The notes below the pieces were generated by a model. It had not been told where the DNA came from and did not search any database. It saw only the letters and a program-made list of their open reading frames with translations. Below, piece after piece: positions 48,026 through 56,353 of a stretch of DNA of 64,000 bases (the first letter of the stretch is position 1; each line of letters opens with the position of its first letter). This stretch comes from Curtobacterium sp. ER1/6 (GTDB lineage: Bacteria; Actinomycetota; Actinomycetes; Actinomycetales; Microbacteriaceae), in the NCBI RefSeq assembly GCF_001742745.1, contig NZ_MJAK01000005.1, forward strand, positions 186,001 to 250,000, read 5' to 3'. Made by a program: the position numbers and the translations under genes.

Positions 48026-50053
48026 ATGACCGCGCTCGACGTCAGCCGTCAGGATCGTCGCCGACTCACCACCGGCACCTCGCCACGTCGACTCGCGACC
48101 GTGCGCACCGTCGCGCTGCTCGCGTCGATCGCGGGCGTGAACTACATCGCGTGGCGCTGGGCCGCGTCGGTGAACTGGCACTCGTGGTGGATCGCGGTGC
48201 CGCTCATCCTCGCCGAGACGTACAGCGTGATCGACTCGCTCCTCTTCGCCTTCGGGGCGTGGCGGCTCCGCGAGCGCGGCGAACCACCGACGAAGCCGGC
48301 GGGTGACGTCACCGTCGACGTCTTCATCACCACGTACAACGAGCCGGTCGACCTGGTCGTGCGGACCGCCCGCGCCGCGAAGGCCATCAGCCACCCGCAC
48401 GCCACCTGGATCCTCGACGACGGCAACCGCCCCGAGATGCGCGCCGCGGCCGAGTCGCTCGGCATCGGTGTCATCACGCGCGGCGCCGACTGGGTCGACC
48501 GCCCGCGGCACGCGAAGGCCGGCAACCTCAACAACGCCCTGCTGGCGACGCAGGGCGAGTTCCTGCTCATCCTCGACGCCGACCAGGTCCCCGAGCCGTC
48601 GATCCTCGACCGGACCCTCGGGTACTTCAAGGACGACCGGATGGCGCTCGTGCAGACGCCCCAGTGGTTCGAGAACGTGCCGGACGCCGACCTGCTCGGC
48701 AGCCAGGCCCCGCTGTTCTACGGCCCGATCCAGCAGTCGAAGGACGGCTGGAACGCCGCGTTCTTCTGCGGGTCGAACGCGATCCTCCGGCGCGAGGCGC
48801 TCATGCAGCTCGGCGTCACGCGGTACGTGCGCGAGGTCGAGGAGTCCGTCGAACGGACGATCAAGACCTCGCGGAAGCTCCTCGCCCGGGCCCGCGAGAC
48901 CGAGACCGACCCACGGGTGCTCGAGGCGCTCGACGGTGCCGAGGAGGTCGTCGACCGTGCACGGGACCAGATCGACCGCGGCGAGCCGCTCGGAGACGTC
49001 ACCTACGACTTCCAGCGCGGCATCGACGCCATCGCCTACCGCTTCGCCGCCGCGGACCTCGAGTCCGTGCGCCGTGACCTGCAGGAGCTCGCGGCGATGT
49101 CGACCGAGGCCGACACCTTCGCCGGGCTCGACGACGCGGCGCTCGACGTGCTCGGACGGCGCGAGGCCTCGCCGGTCGCCGCCATCGAGTCGATCGCGGT
49201 CCTCGCCCGCGCGCTCGACGTCAACCGCGACGACGAGGCACAGCCGATCATGCCGCTGGCGACGATCTCGGTGACCGAGGACATGGCGACCGCGATGCGC
49301 CTGCACGGGCTCGGCTGGAAGTCGGCGTACCACGACGAGATCCTGGCGAAGGGCCTGGCCCCGGAGGACCTGCCGACCATGCTCGTGCAGCGCCTCCGCT
49401 GGGCGCAGGGCACCATGCAGGTGTTCTTCCGCGAGAACCCCCTCGTGCAGAAGGGCCTGTCGTGGGGGCAGCGCCTCATGTACTTCTCGACGATGTGGAG
49501 CTACCTGTCCGGCTTCGCCGCGATCGTCTACATCGCGGCACCGGTGCTGTGCCTGTCGTTCGGCGTGGTGCCCGTGCAGGCCTACAGCGTCGACTTCTTC
49601 GCGCGGCTCATCCCGTTCCTCGTGCTCAACCAGCTGCTCTTCTGGGTGGTGGCGGCGGGCAGACCGACGTGGCGCGGGCAGCAGTACTCGCTCGCGCTGT
49701 TCCCGGTCTGGATCGAGTCGGTCACGAGCGCGTTCGAGAACGTGTTCCGGGGCAAGCCGCTCGGCTTCCGCGTCACGCCGAAGGTCCGCGACGAGTCCGA
49801 GCAGAAGCCGCGGTGGGACCTCGTGAAGCCGCAGCTCATCGCGATGGGGGCGCTCGTCGCCGCCCTCGTGCTCATCGGGATCCGGTACCTGACCGGGCAG
49901 GCGTCCGGCATCGCGCCCCTCGTCAACACCGCCTGGGTCGTCTTCGACCTCTTCATCTTCAGCATCGTGGTCCGCGCGGTGCTCTACCGGGGACCCGGAT
50001 CGGGCACCGTGCAGTCCGAGCACGTGTCCTCGACGGCAGGAGGCCCGCTGTGA
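48026..50053 (+). CDS. Cellulose-synthase-like GT2 glycosyltransferase
   Basis: The protein has 675 residues with the processive BcsA-like layout: two N-terminal membrane helices, a cytoplasmic GT-A domain and about five C-terminal helices. The catalytic motifs are D131-D132-G (WILDDGN), DAD at 184-186 (LILDADQ), T417-E-D (SVTEDMAT) and the QxxRW motif at 455-459 (VQRLRWAQG). It therefore probably makes and extrudes a beta-linked polysaccharide. Unlike BcsA it carries about 150 extra residues (260-410) of charged, helical sequence between the FFCGSNAILRR segment and TED. There is no PilZ domain, so control by c-di-GMP is not apparent. A GGGAAGGA site precedes the ATG. Upstream, CTGACA-n18-TAGACA (47940-47969) is a possible promoter. 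Confidence 0.87.
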   Translation: MTALDVSRQDRRRLTTGTSPRRLATVRTVALLASIAGVNYIAWRWAASVNWHSWWIAVPLILAETYSVIDSLLFAFGAWRLRERGEPPTKPAGDVTVDVFITTYNEPVDLVVRTARAAKAISHPHATWILDDGNRPEMRAAAESLGIGVITRGADWVDRPRHAKAGNLNNALLATQGEFLLILDADQVPEPSILDRTLGYFKDDRMALVQTPQWFENVPDADLLGSQAPLFYGPIQQSKDGWNAAFFCGSNAILRREALMQLGVTRYVREVEESVERTIKTSRKLLARARETETDPRVLEALDGAEEVVDRARDQIDRGEPLGDVTYDFQRGIDAIAYRFAAADLESVRRDLQELAAMSTEADTFAGLDDAALDVLGRREASPVAAIESIAVLARALDVNRDDEAQPIMPLATISVTEDMATAMRLHGLGWKSAYHDEILAKGLAPEDLPTMLVQRLRWAQGTMQVFFRENPLVQKGLSWGQRLMYFSTMWSYLSGFAAIVYIAAPVLCLSFGVVPVQAYSVDFFARLIPFLVLNQLLFWVVAAGRPTWRGQQYSLALFPVWIESVTSAFENVFRGKPLGFRVTPKVRDESEQKPRWDLVKPQLIAMGALVAALVLIGIRYLTGQASGIAPLVNTAWVVFDLFIFSIVVRAVLYRGPGSGTVQSEHVSSTAGGPL

Positions 50054-50463
50054 CCGACCACCACCTGACCTTCGACGTGCCCGCGGTGGCGGCGTCCCTC
50101 GACGAGGTCCAGGACCGGTTCGGCGCGTGGTGGGACTCGCTCGGGATCGACGACGTGCGCCTCCGGTTCTCGTTCGAGACCGCGCTGGCCGAGGTCGCGG
50201 CGAACATCGTCGAGCACACGCGTCGCCGTGACCAGGTCGCGGGGCGGCGCTACGCCGTCGAGCTCTGCGCGACCGAGGACGAACTCGTCGCGGTGCTCAC
50301 CGACAACGGGATGCCGGCCGACGTCGACCTGTCGGCGGTGACGATGGCCGACGTCGACGAGGAGAGCGGGCGGGGGCTCGCGCTCGCGATCGCCGCGCTC
50401 GACCGGCTCGAGCACGAGCACACCGGCGGGCACAACATCTGGACGCTGGCGTGCAGCCGGTGA
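50050..50463 (+). CDS. RsbW-like anti-sigma factor/serine-protein kinase
   Basis: The protein has 137 residues and a HATPase_c_2 domain of the RsbW/SpoIIAB type. The N box (ALAEVAANIVEHT), the G1 box (LTDNGMPADV) and the G2 loop (ESGRGLALAIAALD) are visible. Such proteins bind a sigma factor or phosphorylate an anti-anti-sigma protein. The GTG start overlaps the stop of the GT2 gene (GTGA), and its end overlaps the next gene. It is thus embedded in a polysaccharide operon with no sigma or STAS gene in view. It may sense or control synthase activity at the protein level, or link polymer synthesis to a stress sigma pathway. Confidence 0.87.
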   Translation: MTDHHLTFDVPAVAASLDEVQDRFGAWWDSLGIDDVRLRFSFETALAEVAANIVEHTRRRDQVAGRRYAVELCATEDELVAVLTDNGMPADVDLSAVTMADVDEESGRGLALAIAALDRLEHEHTGGHNIWTLACSR

Positions 50464-53045
50464 GGGGCACCCTGGCAAAGGTCGTCGCCTCGGTCGTGGT
50501 GGCGGGGACGCTGCTGCTCGGGGGAGCGCTGCCGGCGTCGGCAGCCTCGACGGCGCCGTCCGGGTCGCCGTCGCCGTCCGGGTCGCCGTCGCCGTCCACG
50601 TCGTCGGCACCCGCCGCGTCGTCGTCGCGCTCGCCCTCCGGTGGCCTGCTGCCGGCCGACGGTCGGGCGTGGTTCGGACCGGACCTCGACTGGGGCTCCG
50701 ACGCCCCCGACGGCTACGCCGGACGGCTCGGTGCGGTGCCCTCGGTGTACGGCGTCGAGATCGAGTACCCGTTCGACCGCAGCGCCCGCGAGGAGTTCCT
50801 GCGGGCCACCCGTGCCGCCGCTGCCCAGGGCGCGGTGCTCGCCGTCAGCCTCGAGCCGTCGCGCGCGCTCGACACCCTGACCCGGGCCGACGCCCGCACC
50901 GCGAACCGGCTGTTCCAGCAGGTGCACGAGCAGTACGACACCCAGCTGCTGGTCCGCTTCGCGCCGCAGATGAACGGCACGTGGGTGCAGTGGGGGCAGC
51001 AGCCGACGGCGTTCGTCTCGGCCTTCCGGACCCTGGCCGCCGCCGTCCACGCGGGCGACTCCGACGCCGCCATGGTGTGGTCGCCGTCCTACGGCGCCGG
51101 CTACCCGTTCGGCGAGTCGGCCGGACGGCTGGAGGACCTGACCGAGGCCGACGTGGCGCGGCTCGACACGAACGGCGACGGCCGGCTCACCGCCGCCGAC
51201 GACCCCTACGGCCCGTACTGGCCCGGTGCGAGGAGCGTCGACTGGGTCGGTCTGTCGATGTTCTCCTTCGGCAAGGGCAAGGCGACCGAGGCCGCCGGAC
51301 GCGACGTCCCCCTCACGAGCAACGAGCTGCCCGAGGCCGGCGAGGTCGAGGCCCGCTTCGACGAGACCTGGGGCTACGAGGAGCCGCAGACCGCCGGGTC
51401 GTTCACCGAGCGGTTCGCACAGGGGCAGGACCGTCCGATGGTCCTCGACACGGGCGCGCTCTACGACCACTCGCTGCGCGGCGCCGACGAGCTGGCGGTC
51501 AAGCAGGCCTGGTGGCGCCAGGTGATCGCCGCCGTGCAGGACCGCCCCGAGGTGCGGGCCGTGACCTTCCTCGAGACGAACCGCCGCGAGCCGGAGGCCG
51601 GCAACCGCGTGGCCGACTGGCGGGACACCGCGGTGCCGGGCATCGCCGGGTCCTTCCGCACCGACCTCGAGCAGTCGCGACACTTCGTCGACGGTCCCGT
51701 CACCGAACGTGTCACCCCGCAGGAGGGCGCCGCCGCGATCAGCCAGGAGTACGAGACCGGCGGCGACCAGATGGCGTGGATCGTCTGGTGTGCGTTCGGT
51801 CTGGCGGCGGCGTTCCTGCTCAGCGGGATCGTCGGACGCCTGCTGCCGAGCTGGCGGTACCCCGACGACGGGAAGCCCGGGCGTGACCTCCGGCTCGACC
51901 TGTTCCGCGGCTTCATCATCCTGGCGGTGGTGATCACGCACATCGAGATCGGCGGCCCCTACTCGTACATCACGCTGCACGCGGTCGGCGCGATCACGGG
52001 TGCCGAGATGTTCGTGTTCCTGTCCGGCATGGTGCTCGGCATGACGTACCCCTTCGCCATCAAGAAGTTCGGCGAGTGGGTGGCGGCGGTCGGCGCGTGG
52101 AAGCGTGCCCGCAAGCAGTACGTCGTCACCCTCGCGGTGATCCTGGTCGTCTTCGCGCTGAGCTTCGTCCCGTTCCTGAACACCGACGCCATCACCACCT
52201 TCACCGACCGCGGGACCGGCACCGGCGGTGTCGGCGCGGAGGGCCGGGTCTACGACCTGTACCCGAACGCGATGCAGCTGCTGGCCTACCCGCCGCCCTG
52301 GTTCGCGATCCGGCAGTTCCTGCTGCTCGAGATGGGCCCGTGGCCCTTCAACATCATGGGGCTGTTCGTCGTGCTGAGCCTCTTCATCCCGCTCTGCATG
52401 TGGGTGGTCCGGCGAGGCTTCTGGTGGGCGCTGCTCGTGGTGAGCTGGGGCCTCTACGCACTGCAGGCGCTCGTGCCAGAGCTGCGGCCGCTGAACTCCC
52501 AGTTCGAGTCGGTCTTCCCGCTGCTCACCTGGCAGGTCGTCTTCACGCACGGGCTCGTGCTCGGGTACTACCGACGACAGGTCATCGGGGCGCTCACCGG
52601 TCGGCTGGGCAAGGTGCTGATCGGCATCGGCATCACCGGGTACGCCCTGTTCCTGGTCTACGTCTGGGCCGGCGACCACTTCGGCTTCACGCCGGTGCCG
52701 TTCCCGGCGTCGATGTACGACACCCTGTACAACACGGCGTACCAGCGCGTCGACCTGCAGTGGGGACGCCTCGTCGACATCGCGTTCTTCGCGATCGTGT
52801 CCTACGCGATCCTCACGGTGTTCTGGAAGCCGATCGCGACGGTGCTCGGCTGGCTCTGGATCCCGATCGGTCAGGCGAGCCTCTACGTGTTCGTGTGGCA
52901 GGTCTTCTTCGCGTTGGCGATCGCCTCGATCCCGGGCGTGGACTGGTACAACGGCTGGATCGGCTTCGCGGCCCACACGCTGCTGATCCTGCTCGTCTGG
53001 TACATGATCCGGAAGCGCTTCCTCTTCTCGGTCATCCCGCGCTGA
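50460..53045 (+). CDS. Secreted GH26-like domain fused to OpgC-type membrane acyltransferase
   Basis: The protein has 861 residues. A signal peptide (to about ALPASAAS) and a Ser/Pro linker lead to a GH26-like domain (about 65-420), followed by roughly ten membrane helices of the OpgC family (from about 435; LRLDLFRGFIILAVVITHIE). OpgC proteins add succinyl groups to glucans outside the membrane. In the GH26-like domain the expected acid/base Glu is Gln (Q170, RFAPQMNGTW instead of xHEMNG), and the nucleophile position is Asp (D330, MVLDTGAL instead of xxETGA). It may therefore bind rather than cut glycan. The GTG at 50460 overlaps the upstream stop (GTGA); GTG 50451 is an alternative. It likely modifies the polymer made by the GT2 protein. 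Confidence 0.83.
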   Translation: MRGTLAKVVASVVVAGTLLLGGALPASAASTAPSGSPSPSGSPSPSTSSAPAASSSRSPSGGLLPADGRAWFGPDLDWGSDAPDGYAGRLGAVPSVYGVEIEYPFDRSAREEFLRATRAAAAQGAVLAVSLEPSRALDTLTRADARTANRLFQQVHEQYDTQLLVRFAPQMNGTWVQWGQQPTAFVSAFRTLAAAVHAGDSDAAMVWSPSYGAGYPFGESAGRLEDLTEADVARLDTNGDGRLTAADDPYGPYWPGARSVDWVGLSMFSFGKGKATEAAGRDVPLTSNELPEAGEVEARFDETWGYEEPQTAGSFTERFAQGQDRPMVLDTGALYDHSLRGADELAVKQAWWRQVIAAVQDRPEVRAVTFLETNRREPEAGNRVADWRDTAVPGIAGSFRTDLEQSRHFVDGPVTERVTPQEGAAAISQEYETGGDQMAWIVWCAFGLAAAFLLSGIVGRLLPSWRYPDDGKPGRDLRLDLFRGFIILAVVITHIEIGGPYSYITLHAVGAITGAEMFVFLSGMVLGMTYPFAIKKFGEWVAAVGAWKRARKQYVVTLAVILVVFALSFVPFLNTDAITTFTDRGTGTGGVGAEGRVYDLYPNAMQLLAYPPPWFAIRQFLLLEMGPWPFNIMGLFVVLSLFIPLCMWVVRRGFWWALLVVSWGLYALQALVPELRPLNSQFESVFPLLTWQVVFTHGLVLGYYRRQVIGALTGRLGKVLIGIGITGYALFLVYVWAGDHFGFTPVPFPASMYDTLYNTAYQRVDLQWGRLVDIAFFAIVSYAILTVFWKPIATVLGWLWIPIGQASLYVFVWQVFFALAIASIPGVDWYNGWIGFAAHTLLILLVWYMIRKRFLFSVIPR

Positions 53046-53097
53046 CGCTGCTCGTCCCGTCCACGCGTGCTGCGGGCGGGACCGCGCGGTCGCTCCT

Positions 53098-53196
53098 GCC
53101 CGTTCCTTCCCATGGCGCATGCGGTGGGAAACGGGATCGGGCGTACCTGGTGATCCTGGTCGACCGGGTACGCCCGTTCCTGGCCGGTACGCCCGG
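53098..53196 (+). repeat. 99-bp repeat, copy 1
   Basis: This copy is 93 percent identical by eye to copy 2 (53244-53342; 7 differences in 99) and more diverged from copy 3 (56072-56170). It begins GCCCGTTCCTTCCCAT and ends GGCCGGTACGCCCGG. It contains a 9-bp inverted repeat GGGCGTACC / GGTACGCCC around a conserved TGGTGATCCTGGTCGACC-like loop. Together the 417 bases between the OpgC and phosphatase genes hold two copies and a terminator, and no gene. Confidence 0.85.
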
Positions 53197-53243
53197 TAGA
53201 GGCCGGTGCGCGGGAGTCTGGGGAGGCACCCGGGCCGTCCGAT

Positions 53244-53342
53244 GCCCGGTCCTTCCCATCGCGCGTGCGGTGGGAGGCGGGATCGGGCGTACCTGGTGGT
53301 CCTGGTCGACCGGGTACGCCCGTTCCTGCCCGGTACGCCCGG
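53244..53342 (+). repeat. 99-bp repeat, copy 2
   Basis: Same length and orientation as copy 1, offset by 146 bp. The inverted repeat GGGCGTACC / GGTACGCCC is intact. A partial further CCCGGTACGC unit follows directly at 53349-53358. Confidence 0.85.
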
Positions 53343-53407
53343 TTCCGCCCGGTACGCGCCACCCGATGCCCGCCCGGCACACAGTGGCGTGGTCCGGGCG
53401 ACGGACG

Positions 53408-53452
53408 CACGGGAGGCACGGTGCGGGTCCGACCCGCACCGTGCCTCCCGTG
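53408..53452. terminator. Bidirectional hairpin terminator
   Basis: Perfect 22-bp arms (53408-53429 and 53431-53452; core CACGGGAGGCACGGTGCGGG) with a single central base lie between the convergent OpgC-fusion and phosphatase genes. It is a diverged member of the GGGAGGCGCGG family. Confidence 0.8.
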
Positions 53453-53462
53453 GGTGGTCGCG

Positions 53463-55943
53463 TCAGACGCGCCGGCGGCGGGCAGCCAGGGCGATGCCGA
53501 GCCCGGCGGCGATCGCCAGGGCACTGCCCGCGGCGAGCGGCAGGACGTCGGCACCGGTGAAGGCGAGCTCGCCGGTCGGCTGACCGGTGACCGGGTCGAT
53601 CACGAACGCGAACGTGGCCCACGTGGCGACGCTGCCGTCGGTGCGCTGGGCGACGAGGGTGTGCGTGCCGGACGCGAGGTCGACCGGCAGCTGCAGCGTC
53701 AGCACGCCGTCGTCGTCACTCGCGAGCTCACCGAGGTACTCCGCGTCCGAGTGTACGAACCAGTCGAACGGGATGCCGGCCAGGGCGCGGGGGACGGTGA
53801 CGGTGACGGTGCCGGCCTCGACGTCGACGGCGTCCACCCGCAACGTGTGCGTCGCCTCCGTCAGGGTCGACAGGTCGGCGGCGACGGGAGCGTCGTCGGC
53901 CGGAACGGTCGGCTCGTCACCGGGCTCGGCCGGAGCGGACGGGTCCACGCCGGGCTCACCGGGCTCGGTGGGCTCGGTGCCCGGATCGGTCGGCTCGGAC
54001 GGGTCCGTGCCCGGATCCGTCGGGCCGGTGCCCGGGTCGGACGGCTCGGACGGGTCCGTCGGCTCGGCCGGCTTCTGCAGCGTCACCGCGTCCACCACCG
54101 ACAGGTCCTCCGACCGGTACGTCGTCATCGCGATGGAGTCGCCCGAGACCTCGACGTTGGTGAAGTTCGGCGTGTACTCCTGGTTCTGCACCGCCGCGAA
54201 GTCGAACGGACCCGGCTTGATGTCGTAGTACTTGCTGCCCGACGACGAGTTGGCCGTCACGTAGAGCACCTCGTCGCCCGACGGCGTGACCTCGGCGGCC
54301 GGCTCACCGGAACCGGTCGGGGTGGTGCCGCTCATGAGGTAGCTGCGGACGTACACGTGGTCGTGGCCCATGAGCACCAGGTCCACGTCGAGCGCGCTCA
54401 GTGCCGGCGGCAGGTCGGCGCGACGCGTGATGATGTCCGAGTCGTCGGCGTGCGAGGCCGTGCTGTAGACCGAGTGGTGGAACGTGACGACCTTCCAGCG
54501 GGCCTCGTCACCGTGCTCGGCGAGCACCTTCCGCGCGAACTCCGCGTGGCCGGCGTCGTCCATGTCGTTCGAGTTGAACGAGATGTAGAGCGTGTCGCCG
54601 TAGACGAACCAGTAGTCGCCGCCAGCGCGTACGGCGTCGGGCTTGCCGTGCTCGGCGCTGACGTTCGGCAGGTTGAAGTGCTGCTCGTAGGCCAGGCTCG
54701 CGACGTCGTGGTTGCCGATGTTCGTCACGAGCGGGATGCGCTGCAGCTGGTCGGGCGAGAGGAAGCCCTCGTACTGCGCCTCGTTCGAGGCCGTGTTCAC
54801 CTGGTCGCCGGCGGAGAACACCATCTCCGAGTCGGGGAAGGCGCGCTCGGCGACGTCGAGCGTGTCGTTCCAACCGGCGGTGTCCGAGGCCGCGTTGCCG
54901 GACGCACCGATCTGGGCGTCGCCGATGAACAGGAACGAGTAGTCGCCGTCGCCGTCACCGGTGCGGAACGTGGTCACCGGGCTCCAGCCATCGGTGTCGC
55001 TGCCGACGCGGTACGCGTACTCGCTCGACGGCGCGAGGCCGGCGAGCGTGGCGTGGTGGTACTGCTGCCCGTCGGTGGCGGTGCCCGAGGTGCTGGCGAC
55101 CTCGGTGACGCCGGCCGTCGGGAAGGCGCCGTCGACGAGATTCGCCGCGGGGACGACCTGCGCGCCCTCCGCCGCTGCCGAGTCGGAGTACCAGGCGAGG
55201 TTCCGCGAGGAGGCGTCGGCGCCGATCGTCATCACGACGTCGGATATCGTCGCGGGCCGCGCAGCGTCCACCGGGGTCAGGGACGGCATGTCGAAGTAGA
55301 CGTCGGAACTGTTCGAACGGCCCTGGTACAGCGCGACCGCGATGTCGTTGGCACCCTCGTGCAGGAGCGCGGCGTCGACCGAGAAGGTGCTGGTGTCCGG
55401 GTCCGACCCGTTGTCGCCGGCGTACTGCACGTTCTGCGTGACGCCGCCGTCCTCGAAGCCGGCCACCTTCGTGCCGTTCACGTACACGACGAGCGCGTCG
55501 TCGTACACGACCTCGGCGGTGAGCGACTTCCACGCGGCGAGGTCGGTCGCGTCGGCCTCGAACGAGGTCCGGAAGAAGAACGTCGGGACGTCCTTGCCGT
55601 CCGCGAGGTACTGCTTGAGCAGCGTGTCGACGGCGTGGCCGCCGCCCATGCCGGTCGCCGCGCCGTTCTTGGCACCGAACGACCCCTTCGCGGTCTTCCA
55701 GTCGCCCGTGGGCAGCGCGCCCGTCGTCCAGGCGGTGCGGTCGGTCTGCCCGGCGGCGGGGTCGGACCCGTCCTCCAGGTACTGCCACTCGGTGGTCGCC
55801 GAGGTGACGAGCGGTGCCTCCTCGGCGGAGGCGGCGGGGACGGAGCCGATCATCGTGGTGGCGGCGATCGCGGCGAGGGCCGCGGTGGCGGCTCCGACCG
55901 TTCGTGCGGTGCGCCGCCGTCGTGCGGGGTGCTGCGGGGTCAT
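53463..55943 (-). CDS. Secreted, wall-anchored metallophosphoesterase
   Basis: The protein has 826 residues. After a signal peptide (to PAASAEE) come an N-terminal beta domain, a fibronectin-like purple-acid-phosphatase N domain (ISDVVMTIGADASSRNLAWY), and the metallophosphatase core with its metal motifs GDAQIG, SAGDQVN, NIGNHD, FHHSVY and GHDHVYVRS. A Pro/Asp/Glu/Gly linker (PTDPSEPSDPGTGPTDPG), another beta domain and a sorting signal (LAFTGADVLPL, hydrophobic helix, ARRRRV) close it. It probably frees phosphate from organic phosphates at the cell surface, with anchoring by a class E sortase. It has an AAGGACACC site. The gene is flanked on both sides by 99-bp repeats. Confidence 0.87.
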   Translation of the reverse strand: MTPQHPARRRRTARTVGAATAALAAIAATTMIGSVPAASAEEAPLVTSATTEWQYLEDGSDPAAGQTDRTAWTTGALPTGDWKTAKGSFGAKNGAATGMGGGHAVDTLLKQYLADGKDVPTFFFRTSFEADATDLAAWKSLTAEVVYDDALVVYVNGTKVAGFEDGGVTQNVQYAGDNGSDPDTSTFSVDAALLHEGANDIAVALYQGRSNSSDVYFDMPSLTPVDAARPATISDVVMTIGADASSRNLAWYSDSAAAEGAQVVPAANLVDGAFPTAGVTEVASTSGTATDGQQYHHATLAGLAPSSEYAYRVGSDTDGWSPVTTFRTGDGDGDYSFLFIGDAQIGASGNAASDTAGWNDTLDVAERAFPDSEMVFSAGDQVNTASNEAQYEGFLSPDQLQRIPLVTNIGNHDVASLAYEQHFNLPNVSAEHGKPDAVRAGGDYWFVYGDTLYISFNSNDMDDAGHAEFARKVLAEHGDEARWKVVTFHHSVYSTASHADDSDIITRRADLPPALSALDVDLVLMGHDHVYVRSYLMSGTTPTGSGEPAAEVTPSGDEVLYVTANSSSGSKYYDIKPGPFDFAAVQNQEYTPNFTNVEVSGDSIAMTTYRSEDLSVVDAVTLQKPAEPTDPSEPSDPGTGPTDPGTDPSEPTDPGTEPTEPGEPGVDPSAPAEPGDEPTVPADDAPVAADLSTLTEATHTLRVDAVDVEAGTVTVTVPRALAGIPFDWFVHSDAEYLGELASDDDGVLTLQLPVDLASGTHTLVAQRTDGSVATWATFAFVIDPVTGQPTGELAFTGADVLPLAAGSALAIAAGLGIALAARRRRV

Positions 55944-56071
55944 GGTGTCCTTGTCGTCGAGACCCCCTCGTGGGGGCCGTGGACATCCGACCCGGCTGAG
56001 GTGACGTACAGGTTTCCAGCGGTCGTACGCAGGCGGAACTGTCAGCCCGCTCAGCCTCCGAGGCCGCGTCC

Positions 56072-56170
56072 GCCCGTTCCTTCCCATAACGCCCGCGGTG
56101 GCAAGCAGGATCGGGTGTACCTGGTGATCCTGGCCGACCATGTGCGCCCGTTCCTGCCCGGTACGCCCGG
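56072..56170 (+). repeat. 99-bp repeat, copy 3
   Basis: Same length and orientation as copies 1 and 2, beginning GCCCGTTCCTTCCCAT and ending TGCCCGGTACGCCCGG, but with more changes in the middle. The left arm reads GGGTGTACC and the right GTGCGCCC, so the inverted repeat is weakened. It lies upstream of the phosphatase gene in a 410-base region (55944-56353) that holds only this repeat, the phosphatase leader and a hairpin. Confidence 0.82.
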
Positions 56171-56233
56171 TCCCGCCCGGCGCGCGGGGGCGCACGGGTG
56201 CACCAGCGCACGGGCGGGCGGGACCGGGCGCAC

Positions 56234-56343
56234 AGACGGACGGGAGGCGCGGTGCCAGCCGGCACCTGGGCCCACGCCGCCGGTTCCGCACCGACGCGCC
56301 AGCGGCGGGGCGGCCGTGCCGGTGGGGAGCCTCCCGTCCGTCT
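56234..56343. terminator. Interrupted copy of the GGACGGGAGGCGCGG hairpin
   Basis: The left arm (56234-56248 and on into an inner GGTGCC-AGCC-GGCACC hairpin) matches the element at 59393 base for base. Its distal right arm GCCTCCCGTCCGTCT is displaced to 56329-56343 by about 60 unrelated bases. It lies just after the stop of the minus-strand secreted protein gene and may still terminate transcription. Confidence 0.6.
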
Positions 56344-56353
56344 CACGGTCGCG

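Noticed and set aside
50560..50620. GTCGCCGTCC repeat at the start of the OpgC fusion
   Set aside because: It encodes the Ser/Pro linker after the signal peptide.
50250..53120. 956-codon minus-strand frame opposite the OpgC fusion
   Set aside because: It is very rich in Arg, Asp, His and Gly without domain motifs and covers a clear signal-peptide and membrane protein on the other strand.
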